A stretch of 64,000 nucleotides of DNA from Stieleria neptunia (GTDB lineage Bacteria; Planctomycetota; Planctomycetia; Pirellulales; Pirellulaceae). Within the stretch, counting starts at the first letter, position 1; every line of letters starts with the position of its first letter. The stretch lies in NCBI RefSeq assembly GCF_007754155.1, contig NZ_CP037423.1, positions 10,722,938 through 10,786,937 on the forward strand, given 5' to 3'. The notes under the pieces were generated by a model, which ran no database searches, was not told the origin of the DNA, and was given only the letters and a program-made list of their open reading frames with translations. Below are positions 37,701-46,189 of this stretch, piece after piece. A program made the position numbers and the translations under genes.

Positions 37701-37749
37701 GGTGACGTTCGGCGTGCCCTCCGTGGTTTGAGCCGTGTTGGAGCTTTGG

Positions 37750-37806
37750 TGGGATAGGCTTCCAGCCTGTCATTTCGGCATCGACGATGCCTGAAAGCCT
37801 CTCCCA
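37750..37806. repeat. C-family AGGCT-type repeat, diverged inverted pair
   Basis: The left arm is like the 25.2-kb terminator arm (AGGCTTCCAGCCTG); the right arm is partly degenerate (GCCTGAAAGCCTCTCCCA). It separates the SecA-like gene from the HlyD gene. Confidence 0.7.
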
Positions 37807-37826
37807 ATCGTTCTTGGCCCGTTGCC

Positions 37827-39767
37827 TTAGGCACGTCTGGCCAGTGACGATTGCACCGACTCCATCCAGTCGTCGTGGGCGACCATGCGTTGCCGCTGCA
37901 CGAGCGCGTCGGCCTCGGCCTGTCGTTGAATTCGTCGCAGCGCGACGGAAAAATCTTTGCGGCATTCACCGGTCGGGCCGGCCGAGGCGATCATCTCCGC
38001 GGCCAAATCCGGACCGCGCGATTGAATCAGTTCATCATCGGCAGCGGCATAGAACTGGCAGCTTCCCGGGTCGCCTTGGCGGGCGGCGCGGCCGGCGAGT
38101 TGACGATCGACGCGCTGGCAGGCGTGCATCGACGCGGCCGCAACGTGCAGCCCTCCGGCGGCCAGGGCCCCGGCGTCGGGTTTGATGTCGGTGCCGCGTC
38201 CGGCCATGTTCGTGGCGACGGTGACGGCTCCCGAGACGCCGGCCCGGCGGACGATCGACGCCTCCTCGTCATCTTGCAGGCCGTTCAAAACGACGTGTGA
38301 AATTCCCTGTTCGCTTAATCGCCGACTGAGCAGTTTGCTTTCTTGGATCGTCCCGGTCCCGATCAAGACCGGCTGGCCGCGGCGACTGCGCCCGGCCGCG
38401 TCATCGGCGATCGCGTCGAATTTGTTCCGGCACGAATCAAAGCAGCGCAGCGGAAGGTGTTGGCGGACGCAGGGCTTGTTGGTTTCGATCCGCACGACCG
38501 GCAATCGATAGAATTCCCGCAGTTCCGATTCGCTGTCCGATGCGGTTCCGGTCAGTCCCGCGACACCGTCGTAGAACCCGATGTAACGCTGCCGGGTGAT
38601 GCGGGCGTGTGTTTCATTTTCATCGGTCATCTCGACTTGTTCTTTGGCCTCGACCGCCTGGTGCAACCCGCTGCTCCATTTTCGTTCGTCGTGGATGCGG
38701 CCCGTGTTCGGGTCGACGATCATGACCTGGCCTTCTTGCACAACGTAATCGACGTCGCATTGCAGGATCCGCTCGGCCCGCAAGGCGTTTTCGATCAATT
38801 GGCTCCAGGGGCGGGCGAGTTGACCCGGCGGCCGTGAATCAAACCTTTGATGGATCCGTTTCCAGCCATCGGGGGTTAACCGAATCGTGCGTTTGATCGG
38901 ATCGATGATGTAGTCGTCGTCTTCGCTCAAATCCAGCGAGATGCGGCGGGCAAATTGATACAGGGCCGGCGACGTCGCGGCACTGCTTTTTCCGCCGGCC
39001 AAGATCAGCGGTGTGGTGGCTTCATCGATCAACACGCTGTCGGCTTCATCGATGATCGCAAACGCATGGCCACGTTGGGCGGGCGTCGCTTCATGGCTGT
39101 CGATCCCTTGCAGCGAGCGGAGGAATCGCTCGCCGAGTCGCGTTTGGTGGCGAGAACGGATCGCGAGTTGGTCCTTCAGAAAATCAAACCCGAATTCATA
39201 GCCCGGGCCATAGGTGATGTCACAGGCATAGGCTTCGATCTTCTCTTCGACGGGGCCTTGGGGCTGCAGCAGTCCGACGCTGAACCCGAGCATGTCATAG
39301 ACCGGTTTGAGTTCGTCGTGGTCGCGGCTGGACAGGTAGTCATTGGTGGTCGCGACGTGCACGCCGCGCCCGGACCAGGCATGCAGCACCGTGGGCAGCG
39401 CCGTCGTGATCGTTTTGCCTTCACCGGTTTGAATCTCGGCGATGGTTCCGGCGGCCAGCACAAAACCGCCGCACAGCTGGACGTCGTAGTACGACATGCC
39501 GGTGGTCCGCCGCAGCGCCTCGCCGGTCAAGGCAAACGATTCGATCGTGTTGTCCAGGACGACAGCATCATCGCGGACACGAATCCGGTCGCGACATCGT
39601 GCGGCGGAGGCTCGAAACGATTGATCGTCGAGCGATTCGAGTTGCCGGCCGCGGGCACGAACCCGCTGGATCCAGTCTTGAGTCGATTTCCCCACCGACT
39701 GCACGCCGCGCTTCGGTTGCCCGGTGATGCCGCGATAGTTGGCAATGCAGGGGCGTGACTGGAACAT
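37827..39767 (-). CDS. Short SecA-like ATPase (cluster 1)
   Basis: 646 residues, against about 850-900 for housekeeping SecA. Motor motifs are kept: IAEIQTGEGKT (Walker A), IIDEADSVLIDEATTPLIL (Walker B and linker), GLTGTASDSESELREFY, TNMAGRGTDI and the HxxxxRVDRQLAGRAARQGD region. Changes from the SecA consensus are AGRAARQGD for RGRSGRQGD and HACQRVD for HESRRID. The helical-wing region and the zinc-binding tail are missing. It is a specialised second SecA, not the general translocase. Its position upstream of HlyD, GAF-HlyD and M50-HlyD genes suggests it powers transfer of their substrate; this is inference. Confidence 0.9.
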   Translation of the reverse strand: MFQSRPCIANYRGITGQPKRGVQSVGKSTQDWIQRVRARGRQLESLDDQSFRASAARCRDRIRVRDDAVVLDNTIESFALTGEALRRTTGMSYYDVQLCGGFVLAAGTIAEIQTGEGKTITTALPTVLHAWSGRGVHVATTNDYLSSRDHDELKPVYDMLGFSVGLLQPQGPVEEKIEAYACDITYGPGYEFGFDFLKDQLAIRSRHQTRLGERFLRSLQGIDSHEATPAQRGHAFAIIDEADSVLIDEATTPLILAGGKSSAATSPALYQFARRISLDLSEDDDYIIDPIKRTIRLTPDGWKRIHQRFDSRPPGQLARPWSQLIENALRAERILQCDVDYVVQEGQVMIVDPNTGRIHDERKWSSGLHQAVEAKEQVEMTDENETHARITRQRYIGFYDGVAGLTGTASDSESELREFYRLPVVRIETNKPCVRQHLPLRCFDSCRNKFDAIADDAAGRSRRGQPVLIGTGTIQESKLLSRRLSEQGISHVVLNGLQDDEEASIVRRAGVSGAVTVATNMAGRGTDIKPDAGALAAGGLHVAAASMHACQRVDRQLAGRAARQGDPGSCQFYAAADDELIQSRGPDLAAEMIASAGPTGECRKDFSVALRRIQRQAEADALVQRQRMVAHDDWMESVQSSLARRA

Positions 39768-40135
39768 GGGCGACGCGTGTGGACCGTGATGACCGAGGGA
39801 GACACGTCATGAAAATCGACGTTTTCGCCTCGATCACTTCACGCGTCTTGCCGAGTCGATGCAAGAGAGTGCAGGGAAAGCGGTCGCCAGGCGTGACAAT
39901 CGTTGCGGCAAGCATGATCGGACAGGCGATACAGCCGGTAAAATCTGCCTGAGGCAAACCTGTCGCTGTCTGACGAAGGACAGTAGGTGCGGACGTGTGC
40001 ACCTTGCGGTGCAGGGGTCGCAAGCTGGAAGCTTACGCCACTGTTGTTTCTTGCCCATCGCACGGACAGCAACTTCGGGTTTTCGCTCATTCGTGTTTGC
40101 GCTAGCAAGCGCCCCTCTTTCTCCGTTGGATTCAC
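39768..40135. other. Intergenic stretch with a 48-bp repeat
   Basis: No gene is seen. Nucleotides 39995-40042 hold a 48-bp block containing GTGTGCACCTTGCGGTGCAG and a C hairpin. This block recurs identically at 41236-41283. Confidence 0.8.
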
Positions 40136-41185
40136 ATGAAATCAAAACTCAACCCGTTCATTCCATTGTTGCTCGTCGTTGCTGGCTCGTTGATCGGCTG
40201 TGGCAAAACCGATTCGCGGAGTGTTTCTAAGACGCCGGCGTCAGGTCCGGCATCCACCGCATTGGAATCGGAAGCCGACAGTGGGCCGTTTGGTGACGTC
40301 GCGATTGTTTCGCTGGAGTCGGCCGACAAATCAATTCGAATGATCCGTGCCGATGGGACGTTCAACCCATCTGCGCACGATCGTCAAAACTGCCTCGAAT
40401 TTGAGATAGCGGGCAGCATGAATTACCGCGTTCGGATCTCGTGCGCCCCGTGGGTGGGCAAAGAATGGTGCATCAATCCGCTGGTCGATATCACCAACCA
40501 AAACGATTTCACGCTAAATGCCAAGTACTACTGCGCTTTTTACAATCACGACGGCCAGCTCGTCGGATGCTGCAATCAAGGGGCCAACTTGGAGCCGTCG
40601 GAGACGCCCCTGCAACTCGGTAGCCTGGTCGTCAGAGGTCCCAAAGAAAAGCTCTTGACGGCGACTAAATTCCAAATCGTCATTTATGAATCAGACAAAC
40701 GCATCGGCACCCACCCGATTGACCGGGCAGCGACAGCGTCCCTGGTCGGCCGTTCTGGGAAAGTGATCAGTCAATTGAAGCAAACGAACTCCAATGTTGC
40801 CCCAGCAGACGATCATGCTGAGCTGCGATTGCTGGCCGACATTTCCGTTGATGATCCCGTCGAGAAAAACCGTAATACTCACCTGCGGATCAAGGGGGCC
40901 GCCGAATACGACTTGTACGTTTCGACGCGACAACGAGAAGTCTTGGAAACCAATGTCGGTGGTGAAAGCGTGAGGTTTGATCTGTGGGAATCGGCCGTCG
41001 AGTTCGAGCCGATCAAGCGAGTCAAAGGAGTTTCGGCGATTACCCACGCAGCCTTGCACGATCAATCGGGGCGTCTGATTGCTTGCAGCACTACGTCAAC
41101 AACACGTGCACTCACAGCGCCGGAGGACATTCTCTTGTCTGCCCAAAAGCTTGCTGTCGTCGTGTACGAGTCGGTCGAGGAATAG
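40136..41185 (+). CDS. Lipoprotein with an internal duplication
   Basis: 349 residues. Signal peptide with lipobox LIGC (VVAGSLIGCGKT); Cys22 is probably lipidated. Two copies of a similar module are visible: YCAFYNHDGQLVGCCNQ ... FQIVIYESD and HAALHDQSGRLIACSTT ... LAVVVYESV. Each module is about 130 residues. No known domain is recognised. It lies alone between two identical 48-bp direct repeats, with neighbours in the opposite direction. Function unknown; membrane-attached binding protein is a guess. Confidence 0.82.
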   Translation: MKSKLNPFIPLLLVVAGSLIGCGKTDSRSVSKTPASGPASTALESEADSGPFGDVAIVSLESADKSIRMIRADGTFNPSAHDRQNCLEFEIAGSMNYRVRISCAPWVGKEWCINPLVDITNQNDFTLNAKYYCAFYNHDGQLVGCCNQGANLEPSETPLQLGSLVVRGPKEKLLTATKFQIVIYESDKRIGTHPIDRAATASLVGRSGKVISQLKQTNSNVAPADDHAELRLLADISVDDPVEKNRNTHLRIKGAAEYDLYVSTRQREVLETNVGGESVRFDLWESAVEFEPIKRVKGVSAITHAALHDQSGRLIACSTTSTTRALTAPEDILLSAQKLAVVVYESVEE

Positions 41186-41235
41186 CGAAGCAGTGGTGAC
41201 TGCAGTTGTTCAGCGAAGGGCAATGGGTGGCTGAG

Positions 41236-41283
41236 GTGTGCACCTTGCGGTGCAGGGGTCGCAAGCTGGAAGCTTACGCCACT
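41236..41283. repeat. Second copy of the 48-bp direct repeat
   Basis: Identical to 39995-40042, in the same orientation. With the first copy it brackets the lipoprotein gene in a unit of about 1.24 kb. Confidence 0.92.
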
Positions 41284-41468
41284 TGTTCTTCCGGCAGTGT
41301 TCGCCGCGTTCACAGCGCCGGCCCTCTCTGGCGTTTGCTTGCTGCGCAAACGCCGTCTTTCCCAGCGGGAGAGAATCTCAATCGGTTGCCAAATCCTGTA
41401 GCAATCGAATCGACGTCCCGAGGGATCGTGCCTGTAAACAGCAAACCAGGCGAACCAGCTTGTCCCCG

Positions 41469-42674
41469 CTAGCCGCGGCGGATTTCGCTGCCTTTGAAGT
41501 ACAGCGCGATTCGATAAACCTTCTTTTGGCAGCAGGTAATCGTGCCGGTCTGCAAGTCGACTTGTTCGGGGATCGCTCGGCGGCGGACATCGATCATCGC
41601 GTGATAGCCGCGTTCGGAAAAGATGTCGATCAACATCTGTAGCGCCAACGGATTGTCCAAGATTTCGTCTTCGCTGCTGATCGTGGCGCGTCCGGAAATG
41701 GCGTGCCGAAGGATGATCGGGACCAACTTGGCTTCGATCAATTCGACGACCGCATGGAAAATCTCGCCGTGGTCGTATTCGTACGTGTCCAGACGTCGCA
41801 CCAAATCACGGCGTGCGTGTTGGACGATGTCACTGGCCAGCGGGATGTCGCCGATGGCGTGAAACGTTCGCGGATCGAGTTCCAGTGAACTTTGGTACTC
41901 GAGTTCGTTGAGGATGTTTTCTTGAACAACGACCAGGTCGGCTTGGGCGTTGATGAAATGGAAGTGGAAAATCTGTTTCAGCGAGACCAGCGCGTCGTAG
42001 GTTTTTTCCTTGAACACGCGATAGCGGTTGCGCGCCAGGGCCTCGTTGAAGTCCGTGTCCCGTTCTTCCCACAGCTCGCCGATCCCGCTGCGGGCGACCT
42101 CTTCATTGTGCGCGATGACTTGGCGTCCCCGCGACAGCTGGCGTTTGACGCTCTCGGATTCGTCGACGAACAGCACCATGATGTGGAACACCGGCGGCTT
42201 CATGTGTTCGACGTTCGGGTTGTCGATCAACTCGCGGCGGAGTGATTTCATCCGGTCATAGAGCGCCTTGAGGCATTCGACCTGGACCTTGGTGCGGGGG
42301 AATCCGTCCAGGATGGCGCCGTTTTGGAATTCCGGCTCGAGCAGTTTTCGCAGCACCAGCGAGACGACTTCACGGTCGCCGACCATGCCGCCCTGGGCTT
42401 TGATCGCCTTGGCTTCGGGCGAATTGAGCAGCTCGCTGACGACGATCGGTTTGGCGGTGATGTCGCGGACTTGCCGAATGAAATCGGTGTTGGTGCCTTT
42501 GCCGGCCCCCGGGGCCCCCCCCAGCAAGATCAGCTCGGTGGGAAACCGGAGGTTCAATTTCCCTTTTTCGAACTCCAATTCTTTCCAGACGGAATTGAAA
42601 ATCAATTGCGCGTCTTTGACCTCAAGATCGGCCGGCGGGATCGGCTTCGGTTCGGGATCAGCAGCTGGATTCAC
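41469..42674 (-). CDS. Adenylate-kinase-like nucleoside monophosphate kinase with a C-terminal extension
   Basis: About 401 residues from GTG 42674 (a TTG at 42755 is the other choice; neither has a clear ribosome site). P-loop LGGAPGAGKGT (about 51-61), then NMP-kinase motifs GGMVGDREVV and GAILDGFPRT. Adenylate kinase is usually 180-220 residues, so this has about 180 more residues at the C-terminus (from about NELEYQSSLELDPRTFH) with no known domain. Phosphate transfer between nucleotides is likely, but substrate choice and the added domain's role are unknown. It stands beside a DUF2461 gene on the same strand. Confidence 0.83.
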   Translation of the reverse strand: MNPAADPEPKPIPPADLEVKDAQLIFNSVWKELEFEKGKLNLRFPTELILLGGAPGAGKGTNTDFIRQVRDITAKPIVVSELLNSPEAKAIKAQGGMVGDREVVSLVLRKLLEPEFQNGAILDGFPRTKVQVECLKALYDRMKSLRRELIDNPNVEHMKPPVFHIMVLFVDESESVKRQLSRGRQVIAHNEEVARSGIGELWEERDTDFNEALARNRYRVFKEKTYDALVSLKQIFHFHFINAQADLVVVQENILNELEYQSSLELDPRTFHAIGDIPLASDIVQHARRDLVRRLDTYEYDHGEIFHAVVELIEAKLVPIILRHAISGRATISSEDEILDNPLALQMLIDIFSERGYHAMIDVRRRAIPEQVDLQTGTITCCQKKVYRIALYFKGSEIRRG

Positions 42675-42751
42675 GATACAACGGACGGGGCTAGGTAGTA
42701 GAGATGCGGAAGCGGTCGCTTCCGAGGAGCGTATAGGGTAGCACGGCCGGT

Positions 42752-43438
42752 TCAATACGGCACGCCGATCGAATCACACAAGAAACGCATCAGCGGTCGG
42801 GCCTGTTTGACCCGCTGGATGATCAAGTCCACGATCGCATCGCCGGTCAGCTCCGCCTCGCTCAGCGGCGCGATCGCGACGAAGTCCTTGCGGCGCAGGT
42901 CTTCGATCAGCGGATGGTCCTTGGGGTAATCGCGGGGGGCGGTTTTCAGACTTTCGCCGACAAATTCATAATCTGCCCGAAACGCTTTGTTGTCGCGGGC
43001 CCGTTTCCAGGCTTTCGGATCGGCGTCGATGGCGGCCCGGATCGACGCCAGGGCGCTGCTTTCGGGTCGCCAGGTGCCGGCCCCGATGAAACACTCCGCC
43101 GGTTCCAGGTGCAGGTAAATTCCCGGGGCGTGGACGTCTTTTCCCGCCTGGTGCCGCAACGAGATTCCGACGTTGGTCTTGTAGGGTGTTTTGTCTTTGC
43201 CGAACCGTGTGTCGCGGTAAATCCGCAGCACCGATCCGTTGTGCGCCTTGGCCGACACGTGCAGCATCGGGGCACAACGGGCGAGCGGTTTTTCCAGCCG
43301 CGCGACCAGTTCGACGGCCGGCCCCAGCACATTCTGCTGGTACAGCTGTTTGTGCTCGGCGAACCAGTCGCGGTTGTTGTTCCGTTTCAGCTTGCGGAGA
43401 AACGAAAACAGCGACTTGGGAAGAATGCCATTGCTCAT
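42752..43438 (-). CDS. DUF2461 (TIGR02453) family protein
   Basis: 228 residues. Family markers: FLRKLKRNNNRDWFAEHK at the start, RIYRDTRFGKDKTPYKTN in the middle and the GIYLHLEPAECFIGAGTW strand. It is a conserved protein of unknown biochemical role in many bacteria. It is 77 bp upstream of the adenylate-kinase-like gene on the same strand and may share its transcript. Confidence 0.92.
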   Translation of the reverse strand: MSNGILPKSLFSFLRKLKRNNNRDWFAEHKQLYQQNVLGPAVELVARLEKPLARCAPMLHVSAKAHNGSVLRIYRDTRFGKDKTPYKTNVGISLRHQAGKDVHAPGIYLHLEPAECFIGAGTWRPESSALASIRAAIDADPKAWKRARDNKAFRADYEFVGESLKTAPRDYPKDHPLIEDLRRKDFVAIAPLSEAELTGDAIVDLIIQRVKQARPLMRFLCDSIGVPY

Positions 43439-43531
43439 CGGAGACCACTCTGGAGAGGAGATGTCGCACCGCGAGACTGTCGACTGCGAAATGGCGATCG
43501 CCCTCGGTCGGTCGCCCGCCGATCGTTGGCG

Positions 43532-44617
43532 TTATCGCTGTGTCGCCTGGATGCCACGGTCCTGCACGAGTTTGGCCGTCGGCAGCGTTTTTGCCAAGTA
43601 TCGTTGCGAGACGTTGATGATCGTGCGGGCGAATTCGGCCTTGGTTTGGGCGTCGATCTGTGGCATGCGGTCGACCATTTCCAGCATCCCCTCGGGGTTT
43701 TTCTCGCAGGCCTGGGAAATTTGGCTGATGAACTTTGCCGTTTCGACGAAATTATGGTCCGCCGATTTCCCGATCAGTCCGCCCAGGGAACGGGCGATGA
43801 TGTCGGCCCCCAGACTCTCGAATTTGATGTAGCAATCCAGGATGCCGGTGACGGTGGTCGATCCGTCGGCCGCGACGGCATAGGTGCTTTTGAAGACGAA
43901 CACGCCCTTGCCGAGAATCGGTTTCTGCACAAATTTGCCGTCGTACATCCCGTCGGCCATGAAGACGTGCAGATTGCGATCGCCGTAGAGCAGATCGATC
44001 TGGCAGGTCGTGCCGCTGCCGTCGACCGCGTCGAGTTGGTACGGCCCCGTTCGGGTCGCCTGGACGTTGGTGATGCCCATCAAATCCCAAATCCCGATGA
44101 TCGCCTCGGGTTTTCGGGTCAGAAACAGAAACAGTTCTTCGTCACAGCGAATCGCTTGGGTGGGCAGACGCCGATAGAGCGTCGGTTTCTCGGTCACCCC
44201 GGCCAGTTTGACCTTGGCGTGCGTGGTCAGCCGGTCCATCGGCAGCGCATCGAGCAATTCATCCCCGCGCGATGACGTGCCGTCCGAGTTTCCGCCCCAC
44301 AGCGAACGCAACCCGAAGAGGTTGGAATTCCGCTCGGCATCATTCCCGTCGCCGCGATCGTCTGCGGTCGAGCGACCGTGGGTGGCCGAACGGTAGCGTG
44401 ATTTGCCGGCCGGACCTTCGGCGACAGAGGGCGCATCGCCGATCGCCCAGCAAACCGTCAGCAGTACCAGCACTGCCCGGGCGCACACTGCACGGGCGCA
44501 CGACCGCGAGGCGGGGGTAGCGGAGACGTGCCGCAGGCGCGCGATCGTGTGTCCCGTCGTCTTGGCCACCAAAATCCCCGTGTTGCGTTCGGAGCCAGGG
44601 GCCGAATCGGCCACCAT
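43532..44617 (-). CDS. Secreted or membrane-anchored protein of unknown function
   Basis: 361 residues from ATG 44617. A long N-terminal region precedes a hydrophobic segment (AVLVLLTVCWAIGDAPS), so it is a late signal peptide or anchor. The region after it is low complexity, and the C-terminal 230 residues look folded (VKLAGVTEKPTLYRRLPTQAIR, LYGDRNLHVFMADGMYDGKFV). The start is uncertain: an upstream alternative runs to 44692. Not recognised; resembles planctomycete proteins annotated only as hypothetical. Confidence 0.72.
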   Translation of the reverse strand: MVADSAPGSERNTGILVAKTTGHTIARLRHVSATPASRSCARAVCARAVLVLLTVCWAIGDAPSVAEGPAGKSRYRSATHGRSTADDRGDGNDAERNSNLFGLRSLWGGNSDGTSSRGDELLDALPMDRLTTHAKVKLAGVTEKPTLYRRLPTQAIRCDEELFLFLTRKPEAIIGIWDLMGITNVQATRTGPYQLDAVDGSGTTCQIDLLYGDRNLHVFMADGMYDGKFVQKPILGKGVFVFKSTYAVAADGSTTVTGILDCYIKFESLGADIIARSLGGLIGKSADHNFVETAKFISQISQACEKNPEGMLEMVDRMPQIDAQTKAEFARTIINVSQRYLAKTLPTAKLVQDRGIQATQR

Positions 44618-44844
44618 GTCCACCGGATTAGAATTCGGCGATTGTCGGTGAAGGAGTTGAGCGAAAACCGCGGCGCCCTCCCGGCCAAGCATTTTCCCAG
44701 GCCCCCACCCGGAAATCGGGCCGGGGATTCCGGATTTCTTCCCCGGATTCCTTCAAGTTGCCGGGACTCGACACTGCAGACCGGATCTCGATAATCGCAT
44801 CCAGCAATGCAGGTAACTCCAACCCCCTTACACCCGAACGACCG

Positions 44845-46041
44845 ATGGCGAAGAAAACGATTGACCAAGTTGACGTGGCAGGCAAAACCGTGCTGATGCG
44901 AGTCGACTTCAACGTCCCGCTCGATGAGAACCAGACGATTACCGATGACCGACGCATCCGCATGGCCTTGCCGAGCATCAAAAGCGTCATCGATCGTGGC
45001 GGCAAGCTGATCTTGATGAGCCACCTGGGGCGACCCAAGGGGGAGCCGTCGGACGTCGAAAAATTTTCGCTCGCCCCGGTCGCCAAACGTCTCGGCGAAC
45101 TGCTCGGCAAAACCGTCGCGTTTTCCAGTGACACCGTCGGGGCCGACGCATCGGCGAAAGCGGCCGCACTGACCGACGGCGACGTGCTGGTGCTGGAAAA
45201 CCTGCGTTTCAACGAGGGTGAAAAGAAAGGCGACGCCGAATTTGCCGGCAAACTCGCCGCGATGGCCGATGCCTATTGCAACGATGCCTTTGGAACCTGT
45301 CACCGCAAGGACGCCTCGATGGTCGCGGTGCCCGAAGCGATGGCCGGCAAGCCGCGGGTCGTCGGCCATCTGGTCGCCAAAGAAATTCAATACCTCAGCG
45401 ACGCGATCGCCAATCCCGAGCGACCGTTTGTGGCAATCTTGGGCGGTGCGAAAGTCAGCGACAAGATCAACGTGATCAACAATTTGCTGGGAATCTGCGA
45501 TTCGGTGCTGATCGGCGGCGCGATGGCCTACACGTTTTCGTTGGCCAAGGGCGAAGCGGTCGGAAACAGCCTGGTCGAAAAGGACAAGGTCGATCTGGCC
45601 AAAGAACTGATCGAAAAAGGCGGCGACAAATTGGTGCTGCCGGTCGACACCCACTGCGGTGACGATTTCGGGGACCCCGCGGGATGCAACAAAGAAGTCG
45701 TTCCGGCGGGCGCAATCAAGGACGGTTTTGAAGGCATGGACATCGGACCGGCGACCAGCGCCAAGTATTCCGAAATCCTGGCCTCGGCCAAAACGATCGT
45801 CTGGAACGGCCCGATGGGAGTGTTTGAAAAGCCGCCGTTTGACGCCGGGACCAAAGCCGTCGCCCAAGCGGTCGCCGATAGCGATTCGATCAGCATCATC
45901 GGCGGCGGTGACAGTGCCGCCGCGGTCGACCAATTGGGTTTCGCCGACCAGGTCAGCCATGTCAGCACCGGCGGCGGTGCCAGCCTGGCGATGCTCGAAG
46001 GCAAGGCCTTTGCCGCGGTCGACTTGCTCGACGAGGCGTAG
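44845..46041 (+). CDS. pgk: Phosphoglycerate kinase
   Basis: 398 residues, the usual length. Catalyses 1,3-bisphosphoglycerate + ADP to 3-phosphoglycerate + ATP in glycolysis and the reverse in gluconeogenesis. Signatures present: [12 protein letters not shown] (substrate binding), [42 protein letters not shown] and [11 protein letters not shown] 44845 begins the conserved domain. It is a single gene; no gap or tpi gene lies nearby. Confidence 0.97.
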   Translation: MAKKTIDQVDVAGKTVLMRVDFNVPLDENQTITDDRRIRMALPSIKSVIDRGGKLILMSHLGRPKGEPSDVEKFSLAPVAKRLGELLGKTVAFSSDTVGADASAKAAALTDGDVLVLENLRFNEGEKKGDAEFAGKLAAMADAYCNDAFGTCHRKDASMVAVPEAMAGKPRVVGHLVAKEIQYLSDAIANPERPFVAILGGAKVSDKINVINNLLGICDSVLIGGAMAYTFSLAKGEAVGNSLVEKDKVDLAKELIEKGGDKLVLPVDTHCGDDFGDPAGCNKEVVPAGAIKDGFEGMDIGPATSAKYSEILASAKTIVWNGPMGVFEKPPFDAGTKAVAQAVADSDSISIIGGGDSAAAVDQLGFADQVSHVSTGGGASLAMLEGKAFAAVDLLDEA

Positions 46042-46189
46042 TCGATCGCCGCAGTTCCATGATCGGGTCGTGGATCTTGTGAAAGATCCTGCGGCCGGGG
46101 ATCGATAACAAGATCTACTGCGCCGTCGGCTTCGTTGACGACCGTTTCACCGTTTGCAAACCAAGCCCACACGCCCGGAGCCGCTGCCC

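Noticed and set aside
37827..39767. Housekeeping SecA
   Set aside because: Too short, lacks the zinc tail, and has altered late motifs; its setting is an accessory export cluster.
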